Made by a program: the position numbers and the translations under genes | Shown: piece by piece, positions 1 to 4,493 of the stretch | Layout of the letters: each line of letters starts with the position of its first letter | How positions within the stretch are numbered: the first letter of the stretch is position 1 | Assembly (NCBI GenBank): GCA_948468465.1 | Contig: CAOKJJ010000178.1 | Coordinates: 1 to 9,969, forward strand | Source of the DNA: an uncultured Eubacterium sp. | Lineage (GTDB): Bacteria; Bacillota_A; Clostridia; Lachnospirales; Lachnospiraceae | Length of the DNA stretch: 9,969 bases | Direction of reading: 5' to 3' | Notes under the pieces: model-generated | What the model was told of the DNA's origin: nothing | What the model saw: the letters and a program-made list of their open reading frames with translations, nothing else | The model's database searches: none

Positions 1-4
1 GAGT

Positions 5-550
5 TCAGTCAATGCCTGTTACACTGTATTTTTCATATTGTTCCACAGCCATGCGCAGCGATTCGTCGGACACCTCCGTATCTTTTTGGACAAATACCTC
101 CGCCCAGTTTTTATCAAGGCGGACATTGACATGGTCTACACCAGATATTTTGCTGATAGATTTTTGTATTTGTGCAGCGCAGTATTCACTTGTCATTCCG
201 TGAATTTTCACAACTTTATAATCCAATCGTTCAATTTTAAAGATGACAGGGCGGGTGCCGTCATTGCAGCAGGCAATCATCATACGTTCGTCATTGGTCC
301 AGCCGCGCATAATGCTGCCGCCCTGCAGTGCGGCATATATGTAGCGGCTGATGCAGTCCCAGGCTTCCCCGCACTGCGTTCCGTTTCCGGCCAGCCAGAA
401 CGTATCTTCCCCGCCATAACGTTCAAAAATAAATTCATCTCCAACCTCGTAAAATGGGCAGGCACCCGCATCCGGCGCAGCGAGATATTTTTCCTGGTAG
501 TCTGTGAAACATTTTTTGTCTATGACAGTCACTTTGCATTTATATTGCAT
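5..550 (-). CDS. TIGR04076 family protein with C-terminal HMA-like domain
   Basis: 181-aa cytoplasmic protein; the biochemical role of the family is not established. Residues about 1-108 match the TIGR04076 pattern as I remember it: an N-terminal YKCKVTVIDKKC, CPFYEVGDEF (31-40), CGEAWDCISRYIYAALQGGS (60-79) and MIACCNDGTRPVIFKI (91-106), with conserved Cys at 31, 60, 66, 94 and 95. Residues about 111-178 resemble a heavy-metal-associated (HMA, ferredoxin-like) domain: GMTSEYC at 118-124 sits where HMA domains have GMTCxxC, followed by ISGVDHVNV and AEVFV strands. The first metal-ligand Cys is Ser121; only Cys124 remains, so ordinary Cu(I)/Zn binding by a CxxC pair is unlikely. The start ATG is at 548-550 with a GGAGGA ribosome binding site just upstream on the minus strand. 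It is divergent from the gene at 722. Family assignment is good; function unknown. Confidence 0.88.
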   Translation of the reverse strand: MQYKCKVTVIDKKCFTDYQEKYLAAPDAGACPFYEVGDEFIFERYGGEDTFWLAGNGTQCGEAWDCISRYIYAALQGGSIMRGWTNDERMMIACCNDGTRPVIFKIERLDYKVVKIHGMTSEYCAAQIQKSISKISGVDHVNVRLDKNWAEVFVQKDTEVSDESLRMAVEQYEKYSVTGID

Positions 551-583
551 AATTCGTTCCTCCAGTTTCTATTTTTTGGAAAT

Positions 584-612
584 ATTCTACCACAAGTACA
601 GAAAAAATGCTA
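584..612 (-). promoter_or_regulatory. Probable sigma-A promoter of the TIGR04076/HMA gene
   Basis: Read on the minus strand: TAGCAT (607-612), a 17-nt spacer, then TAGAAT (584-589) preceded by TGG, giving an extended -10 (TGn). It lies about 35 nt upstream of the start codon and fits a leaderless-free, ordinary Gram-positive promoter. Called by eye from consensus. Confidence 0.5.
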
Positions 613-661
613 TGAAGATCATGAGGTAATTGCGTTAAATTAGAGCGTGTTTGAAAATAGA

Positions 662-690
662 TGGATTTTTTATTTAATTTTTGCTATACT
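662..690 (+). promoter_or_regulatory. Probable extended -10 promoter of the 63-aa gene
   Basis: An extended -10 TGCTATACT (682-690) lies 31 nt before the start codon at 722. The -35 is weak: TGGATT (662-667) at 17-nt spacing. A TTGAAA at 651-656 is too far away (28 nt) to be the -35. Confidence 0.5.
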
Positions 691-721
691 GGTGTTAGCT
701 TTATTATGAGGAGGTGTTTAT

Positions 722-913
722 ATGTCAGATGGGTTATATATAACGCAACGAGCACTTGAGGATTTTGCAAAAGTGCAAAGACGCATGATTTTAGCAAAAG
801 AAGAAAATGCGGTGAGGACATATGCCGATCTTAAAAAAGAATACCAAACATTGAAGGCATTATTAAATGTATCAGGTGTTAATCTTACAGATATTGACGA
901 GATCAAAGAGTAA
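722..913 (+). CDS. Small helical protein, unknown function (63 aa)
   Basis: Not recognised as a named family. It is very likely a real gene: a GAGGAGGTG ribosome binding site (709-717) precedes the ATG at good spacing, an extended -10 promoter lies upstream, and a stable hairpin follows the stop. The 63-residue protein is hydrophilic, charged and probably almost all helix (ALEDFAKVQRRMILAKEE, then YADLKKEYQTLKALL), ending in an acidic tail DIDEIKE. There is no signal peptide, membrane segment or Cys. The leucine and charge spacing would suit a coiled coil or helical bundle. It stands directly upstream of a decayed toxin-like cassette on the same strand, so a link with that cassette is possible but not shown. 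Confidence 0.7.
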   Translation: MSDGLYITQRALEDFAKVQRRMILAKEENAVRTYADLKKEYQTLKALLNVSGVNLTDIDEIKE

Positions 914-934
914 AACGGAATCGTAATAAATAAT

Positions 935-966
935 AAGGATGCAAAGTCTGTCGGCTTAGCATCCTT
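935..966 (+). other. Stable hairpin after the 63-aa gene (weak terminator candidate)
   Basis: AAGGATGC (935-942) pairs perfectly with GCATCCTT (959-966). After one A/A mismatch the stem continues with AAGTC against GGCTT (one G-T pair), leaving a 4-nt loop at 949-952. The downstream side has only three T's before AAGAATTG, so it lacks a proper U-tract. It may be a weak terminator, or a structure that stabilises the upstream mRNA or shields the cassette downstream. Confidence 0.5.
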
Positions 967-1007
967 TAAGAATTGATGAAGTATGGTCTGAATATGGAGG
1001 TTTATTT

Positions 1008-1054
1008 ATGATTTTATATCATGGCAGTTTACGATAGAGGAGGAACTGAAATGA
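1008..1054 (+). pseudogene. Collapsed DUF3990 (ADP-ribosyltransferase-like) gene, start only
   Basis: A TATGGAGG ribosome binding site (993-1000) stands 7 nt before ATG 1008. The frame reads MILYHGSLR and stops at TAG 1035-1037. MILYHGS is the characteristic N-terminus of DUF3990 proteins (normally about 150-180 aa, related to the ART fold), which are often encoded beside DUF3791 genes. DUF3791 is exactly what follows here. In another frame the bases just before the next gene read TIEEELK and stop with TGA at 1052-1054, overlapping the next ATG as an ATGA junction. This would fit the C-terminal end of the lost gene. My inference is that an internal deletion of roughly 450 bp joined codon 7 to the last codons. 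The N-terminal match is short (7 residues), so the assignment rests heavily on context. Confidence 0.6.
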
Positions 1055-1290
1055 GCGAAGTGAGTATTAAGGCTATGCTGGAACTGATTATTCCCCGGCT
1101 GGTCAAAAAGATCATCGAAACACAGAATATCTCAGAAAAAGAGGCTCTGACTGCGTTATATGTTTCTGGATTGTACCGCCAGCTGGAGCGTGAAGAAACG
1201 AAGCTATGGCATCTAAGTGTTCCTACGCTGTTTGATTTATGGCTTGAGGAGAAGGAAACCGGCAGCATTACTTATCCAGAGGAGGCATAA
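1051..1290 (+). CDS. Small protein of the DUF3990/DUF3791 cassette (79 aa)
   Basis: No named domain that I recognise, but small proteins of this look (MLELIIPRLVKKI..., ALTALYVSGLYRQLEREETKLWHLS, then a tail LFDLWLEEKETGSI) occur, as I recall, next to DUF3791 genes in gut Clostridia. ATG 1051 is chosen over the upstream in-frame ATG at 1021 because AGAGGAGG (1036-1043) sits 7 nt before it and nothing serves 1021. It is predicted to be soluble and mainly helical: a helix at about 3-20, a second at 25-47 and a third at 54-65. The next gene begins 2 nt after its stop and has its ribosome binding site inside this gene's end, so the two are cotranscribed and translationally coupled. A role as partner or neutraliser of the lost DUF3990 protein is inference only. 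Confidence 0.8.
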   Translation: MSEVSIKAMLELIIPRLVKKIIETQNISEKEALTALYVSGLYRQLEREETKLWHLSVPTLFDLWLEEKETGSITYPEEA

Positions 1291-1292
1291 AG

Positions 1293-1499
1293 ATGGATGA
1301 CAGAATCAATTTTGTTGTTTACTGTATTGAGGAATACAAAGCAGCTAAAGGTCTGGACGGCAAAGGAGTGATTGACTTGTTCAGCCGTTACGGCGTGATT
1401 GACTATATCCATGACTGTTATGAGGCACTGCATACGACTGGCAGGCAGTATATCGTGGATGATATTAGTATGTATATTGCGGCCAGGCAGTTTTTATGA
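1293..1499 (+). CDS. DUF3791 family protein (68 aa)
   Basis: It matches the compact DUF3791 pattern: NFVVYCIEEYKAAKGLDGKG (6-25), VIDLFSRYGVIDYIHDCYE, then ALHTTGRQYIVDDISMYI. The features I rely on are the YKxxKGLxGKxVxxLFxxYGVxDYI core and the LHTTGxQYIVDDI end, close to full length for the family. ATG 1293 has GAGGAGG just upstream, within the end of the preceding gene, and the two genes are 2 nt apart. DUF3791 domains are found as small stand-alone proteins next to DUF3990 ADP-ribosyltransferase-like genes. A toxin-antitoxin or effector-partner role is proposed by association and not proven. Here the DUF3990 gene is reduced to a relic, leaving this gene without its usual companion. Confidence 0.88.
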   Translation: MDDRINFVVYCIEEYKAAKGLDGKGVIDLFSRYGVIDYIHDCYEALHTTGRQYIVDDISMYIAARQFL

Positions 1500-1682
1500 A
1501 TGCAGATAGGCAGTGTATAAAACAAAGATTTTTACAATTTTCTATTGGACAGTTATTTTATCATTTATATCTGTCGTTTTATATATATAGAAATTTTAAC
1601 GCAAACACAGAAGCTTTTTGTGCAAATTTCATAAAAATCAAACGAATTTTTTCTGCGATAAAATCCTACCAGAATGCAAGGA

Positions 1683-1800
1683 TTTTCGCTGGAAAAAATT
1701 CCAAACTACCGCAAACAGTTGATTTATCTGGAAAAATCGACACTTGTTTTGTATTTTTTTTGATACATTAACAAAAAGATAAATGTAGTTTCCAGCGCAA
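1683..1800. repeat. Interrupted long inverted repeat
   Basis: CGCTGGAAA (1687-1695) is complementary to TTTCCAGCG (1789-1797). Both arms extend into TTTT/AAAA with one extra base on the right. Inside, AAACTAC (1703-1709) pairs with GTAGTTT (1785-1791, sharing three bases with the outer arm) and ATTTATCT (1722-1729) with AGATAAAT (1777-1784). The centre also has TGTAT/ATACA around an 8-T run. It could fold as a branched hairpin, or be a relic of a small mobile element. Confidence 0.45.
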
Positions 1801-1848
1801 AAAGATTTAGAATACAAAAAGCCAAAAGAAATAAATGATAAAAATATC

Positions 1849-1877
1849 TTGTTTTCTGGGCCCTTTTCCGCTATACT
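1849..1877 (+). promoter_or_regulatory. Possible upstream promoter facing the BlaI-type gene
   Basis: TTGTTT (1849-1854), a 17-nt spacer, then TATACT (1872-1877). Hexamers and spacing fit sigma-A. If used, it would give the repressor mRNA a leader of about 135 nt that runs through the operator. AT-rich DNA makes chance matches common. Confidence 0.35.
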
Positions 1878-1957
1878 AAGAAATGTGTAATCGGTTATAT
1901 TATTTAAATTCCGCTTATTGCGCATATGTGTTTTTAAATTATGGCCATAAATAAAGA

Positions 1958-1986
1958 TTGAAAGCAACTAGCGAATGTAGTATACT
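1958..1986 (+). promoter_or_regulatory. Main sigma-A promoter of the BlaI-type repressor
   Basis: TTGAAA (1958-1963), exactly 17 nt, then TATACT (1981-1986), 33 nt before the start codon. The -10 lies entirely inside the palindromic operator (1974-1991), the usual design for steric autorepression. Confidence 0.75.
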
Positions 1987-1991
1987 ACATT
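1974..1991. promoter_or_regulatory. BlaI/MecI-type operator, perfect 18-bp palindrome
   Basis: AATGTAGTATACTACATT is a perfect 18-bp inverted repeat. Repressors of the BlaI/MecI/CopY class bind dyads built around TACA/TGTA half-sites; here each half carries TGTAG/CTACA. It covers the -10 of the promoter for the adjacent repressor gene, so negative autoregulation is the likely role. The dyad is seen directly; which protein binds is inferred. Confidence 0.8.
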
Positions 1992-2018
1992 ATGCTTTAA
2001 GTTGGGAAAGGAAGGACT

Positions 2019-2402
2019 ATGAGGGCAAAGGAAATTACAGAATGTGAAAAGGTTGTAATGAAATGTGTGTGGGACAGTCCGCATGAATTATCCATGCAGG
2101 AGATTACGGAGATGGTAAATACCCAGCATGGGAAAAGCTGGAAGACACAGACCGTATCCACATTCCTCGCAAGACTTGTGAAAAAAGATTATTTAAAAAT
2201 GTATCGGAAAGGAAGATGTTTTTATTATCAGGCTTTAGTAGATAAAGAAGAATATCAGGACGATGTGTTAAGGGATTATGTTCAGTTTTGGAATGAAGGC
2301 AATATGTGCGCATTTGTTTGCGCTCTGCTTAGCAAAGAAGAATTACTGAGTGTATCAGATCGGAAGGAACTTAAGAGAATAATTAATGAAATTGTTAATT
2401 AG
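2019..2402 (+). CDS. BlaI/MecI/CopY family transcriptional repressor
   Basis: A 127-aa winged-helix repressor, the usual length for the family (about 120-130). The N-terminal part reads ITECEKVVMKCVWDSPHELSMQEITEMVN, then the recognition-helix segment SWKTQTVSTFLARLVKKDYL (about 44-63) and the wing KMYRKGRCFYYQALV, all diagnostic for this family. The C-terminal half (about 75-127) is the dimerisation helices and includes the SKEELL segment. ATG 2019 has AAAGGAAGG 4-11 nt upstream and no competing start. A promoter-operator palindrome lies directly upstream, so the protein probably represses itself. In BlaI/MecI systems a BlaR1/MecR1 M56 membrane protease encoded next door cleaves the repressor on sensing a signal. 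No such gene remains here, so the inducing signal is unknown. The target could be an antimicrobial or envelope-stress response elsewhere. Confidence 0.92.
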   Translation: MRAKEITECEKVVMKCVWDSPHELSMQEITEMVNTQHGKSWKTQTVSTFLARLVKKDYLKMYRKGRCFYYQALVDKEEYQDDVLRDYVQFWNEGNMCAFVCALLSKEELLSVSDRKELKRIINEIVN

Positions 2403-2513
2403 TTGTTTTCCGCTGTGTTAATCAGCTCCGTAACAAGTACCCTGTTGGTTTTTGCGTGGTGGCTGTTACGGGGTTTTTTATTTTTACCATATCGTCGATT
2501 TGATTTCCGATGA
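2403..2513 (+). pseudogene. Possible BlaR1/MecR1-like sensor remnant (N-terminal helix)
   Basis: Immediately after the repressor stop, a 36-codon frame beginning with TTG 2403 reads LFSAVLISSVTSTLLVFAWW and then LLRGF, ending at TGA 2511. This resembles the first transmembrane helix and following basic stretch of BlaR1/MecR1 M56 proteases, which normally begin at this position after blaI and run 350-600 aa. No HExxH motif or further membrane segments follow. A short overlapping frame from ATG 2390 (MKLLISCFPLC) could be a shifted original start. The position supports a truncated sensor gene; the sequence alone is too short to prove it. Confidence 0.35.
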
Positions 2514-2585
2514 CAGAAAAAGCAGGTTGGCAGCGTTGTTGTCTCAACTTTAAGCAAAATTATGACAGATAGGAGGGTAGAGTTC

Positions 2586-3064
2586 TTGAAGAAGTATCAA
2601 TCATGAAGTCAGCAGGCAAAGCTGTAACAGCGGCTTTGGCAGCGGCATTTGTACCAGCGTCAGGTACAAAGGCATTTGCATCGGCTAAGGACAGTGGCTG
2701 ATTTGCATAAATATTGTTTCTGTACCGGATCGGGATATTGTGGCAATGACTGCTGGGTTTCATTTTGATATCAGCATTCCAAAACAACAGATTATCGTGT
2801 ATTTGTGCAAAATGACTATACAAATGGTACGACACTTCATGCAACCGGATATTTTGTATATGACAGTAAATAAAAAATACCGTAATCTTATGCTACAAAA
2901 ATGCAAGCCTTATTATGAATTAGATGACTACAAGATCATAATTTTTAAGATGGGCAGGCGAAAAATACCACTTTTTTATGTACCGCTGTATGGCAGCGGG
3001 CAGAAATAATCAGGACCATGCAGCAGAGCTTGCGTTTGGTTCTGTATCAAATCATGGAACATAA
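2586..3064 (+). pseudogene. Frameshifted remnant of a small secreted protein
   Basis: A good AGGAGGG ribosome binding site (2571-2577) precedes TTG 2586, which reads LKKYQS and stops. One frame over, ATG 2603-2701 continues with MKSAGKAVTAALAAAF, VPASGTKAFA and SAKDSG. Joined, they make a classical signal peptide with an AFA cleavage site. Frame returns at 2694 (VADLHKYCFCTGSGYCGNDC, a Cys-rich patch), breaks at TGA 2766 and resumes at 2778-2870 as SKTTDYRVFVQNDY then TNGTTLHATGYFVYDSK, which looks like a real beta-rich secreted domain. A last fragment, NNQDHAAELAFGSVSNHGT, ends at TAA 3062. At least two frameshifts and several stops make a full product impossible. Original family not recognised; a secreted antimicrobial or surface protein controlled by the BlaI-type regulator is a guess. 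Confidence 0.5.
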
Positions 3065-3233
3065 TTAGTTTAGAACATAGTATTTGCAGCAGAAGGGCAT
3101 AGATTAAGGACAGGGTTTATGGCCTTATGCAAAGAATACGAACAGGATTTATCTTAGATGACATAGGATATCAGAAACATAGTAAATTTTTGTTATAAAA
3201 AGACAAGGAAAAATAAAACATAAGCGAAAATAG

Positions 3234-3283
3234 CCGCATGACAGAACCTTTTTGGGATGGTTTTGCCATGCGGTTGTTTGTTG
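3234..3283 (+). terminator. Strong rho-independent terminator
   Basis: CCGCATG (3234-3240) pairs with CATGCGG (3267-3273). After a single mismatch, CAGAACC (3242-3248) pairs with GGTTTTG (3259-3265, one G-T pair), giving a 14-pair stem with a 10-nt loop, followed by TTGTTTGTTG. It isolates the BlaI/remnant region from the cyclase operon. The opposite strand has a weaker T-rich tail, so some bidirectional action is possible. Confidence 0.8.
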
Positions 3284-3308
3284 CCGCGAATGAAAACGCA
3301 ATCCATTA

Positions 3309-3337
3309 TTGCATCTAAACGAAAAATAGATTATAAT
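3309..3337 (+). promoter_or_regulatory. Sigma-A promoter of the cyclase-kinase operon
   Basis: TTGCAT (3309-3314), 17-nt spacer, perfect TATAAT (3332-3337). It leaves a leader of about 45-50 nt before the coding region. The same TTGCAT-N17-TATAAT arrangement drives the transporter operon at 7081. Confidence 0.75.
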
Positions 3338-3393
3338 ACGGACAAGAACGGAATTAAAAGGATGAAAGTTTTATACATAGATTGGAAAATCAA

Positions 3394-4449
3394 ATGAATG
3401 AATTTAATTTGAAAGAAAATACAAAAATACAGAAAACGATAGAATGGATTGCTAAAAACAGTAATTTGGTATTTTTGATGGTTTGTCTTATCATTCATGT
3501 ACTTTACACGATTGTTTTTCATATGTTAGATATCTGGCAGCTGTCAATGTTGAATCTAATCAGCAGTGCTTTCTATTTTGACCGCTTGATCATACGCAAA
3601 GATTTTTCCGAGCGCAGCATGGTTTATACTTACTTTGAAATATTGATTTTTTCTGTGTTAAGTGAACTTGCGCTTGGACCGGATTATGGTTTTTTTCTTT
3701 ATATTGTAGGCATGTCCGCCGCAGTATTTTATTTGGTTCCATCTTATGGAAACAAGCGGTTTCTTTATCAGATTATTGGGATTGTAACAGCGATTCTGCT
3801 GGAAGGTATCATTTTAATTTTTCATGTAAGCTTTCCGTCGATACAAAAAGCTGCAGCGTTGTTTCAGGTGCATATTTATTTGGTCAATATCGGGATTACA
3901 GCTACGATTGTGCTGGCAGCGACATTCATTTATTCAAGAGAGACAGAAAAAGTATACAAGTCGCTGGAATACAGCAACAACCATGATGCATTGACCGGAC
4001 TTTACAACCGTGGATTTTTGGAACGCTATATCGAAGAGATACCGTATGAAAAACGTACCAATTTTGTCATTGCAATGGTAGACATTGATTTTTTTAAAAA
4101 AGTAAATGATACCTATGGGCATGAGGCAGGAGATAAGGTGTTAAGGAAAGTGGCATCCTGTCTGCAGGATGCTGCCGGAGAAAAAAATCTGGCTGTGCGC
4201 TGGGGAGGAGAGGAATTTATTTTATATTTTCCAGACGATGCGCAGGAAACGGTATATACGAAAATGGAGCAGCTGCGGCAGGAAGTGGAGTCGTTAGTCA
4301 TTCCGGCGGCCGGAGGCCATATACGGATTACCATTACGTCCGGCATTGCCGGCGGCCTTGCGGACAGCAATTATGAAAAGGTAATCCGCAGCGCGGATGA
4401 GAAGCTGTATCTTGGAAAACAACGGGGCAGAAACCGTGTGATTGTATAG
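3394..4449 (+). CDS. Membrane diguanylate cyclase (6 TM + GGDEF)
   Basis: A 351-aa membrane protein predicted to make cyclic di-GMP from two GTP. About six hydrophobic segments (roughly 24-43, 48-62, 77-95, 99-117, 123-146, 157-180) form an uncharacterised sensor or anchor. The cytoplasmic GGDEF domain starts at DALTGLYNR (198-206), has the metal-binding Asp230 in MVDIDFFKKVNDTYGHEAGD, the active-site loop GGEEF at 271-275 and the closing SADEKLYLGKQRGRNRV. GGEEF is a fully active variant of GGDEF. The inhibitory I-site (RxxD five residues before the loop) is absent: the residues are GEKN, so product feedback by that route is unlikely. The start is uncertain: ATG 3394 has only a weak GGA before it, and TTG 3382 is an in-frame alternative (355 aa). 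It is cotranscribed with the hybrid kinase 44 nt downstream. Confidence 0.9.
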   Translation: MNEFNLKENTKIQKTIEWIAKNSNLVFLMVCLIIHVLYTIVFHMLDIWQLSMLNLISSAFYFDRLIIRKDFSERSMVYTYFEILIFSVLSELALGPDYGFFLYIVGMSAAVFYLVPSYGNKRFLYQIIGIVTAILLEGIILIFHVSFPSIQKAAALFQVHIYLVNIGITATIVLAATFIYSRETEKVYKSLEYSNNHDALTGLYNRGFLERYIEEIPYEKRTNFVIAMVDIDFFKKVNDTYGHEAGDKVLRKVASCLQDAAGEKNLAVRWGGEEFILYFPDDAQETVYTKMEQLRQEVESLVIPAAGGHIRITITSGIAGGLADSNYEKVIRSADEKLYLGKQRGRNRVIV

Positions 4450-4493
4450 GGAACATGACAATAAAGTACCAAAAGGCGGGGAAATAAGAAGAT

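Larger units (their letters stand above)
1500..1957. other. AT-rich intergenic region without a gene
   Basis: About 460 nt of AT-rich sequence. No reading frame with a ribosome binding site or recognisable protein was found on either strand; the 109-codon leftward frame across 1638-1967 looks like chance. It holds a perfect 8-bp hairpin, AAAATCCT/AGGATTTT (1660-1667/1679-1686), a larger interrupted inverted repeat (1683-1800) and a candidate promoter (1849-1877), listed separately. No clear U-tailed terminator follows the DUF3791 gene. Confidence 0.6.

Noticed and set aside
38..643. Long rightward open frame (201 codons) opposite the TIGR04076/HMA gene
   Set aside because: It has no ribosome binding site, no family resemblance and is fully antisense to a gene with clear domains; it is a shadow frame.
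641..660. Sequence AGAGCGTGTTTGAAAAT as a possible insertion-sequence end
   Set aside because: It looked familiar as a terminal repeat, but no matching opposite copy or transposase remnant is visible in the window.
1021..1050. Upstream ATG (1021) as start of the 79-aa protein
   Set aside because: The strong AGAGGAGG lies downstream of it and serves ATG 1051; the extra residues are translated ribosome binding site and DUF3990 relic.
1638..1967. Leftward 109-codon frame in the AT-rich gap
   Set aside because: Composition is Phe/Asn/Ser/Lys-rich as expected from random AT-rich DNA, it has no ribosome binding site, and it overlaps the inverted repeats.
2740..3009. 89-codon rightward frame as an independent gene
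   Set aside because: It lacks a ribosome binding site. The more protein-like sequence in this stretch lies in a different frame (2778-2870), so it is a frame across the secreted-protein relic.
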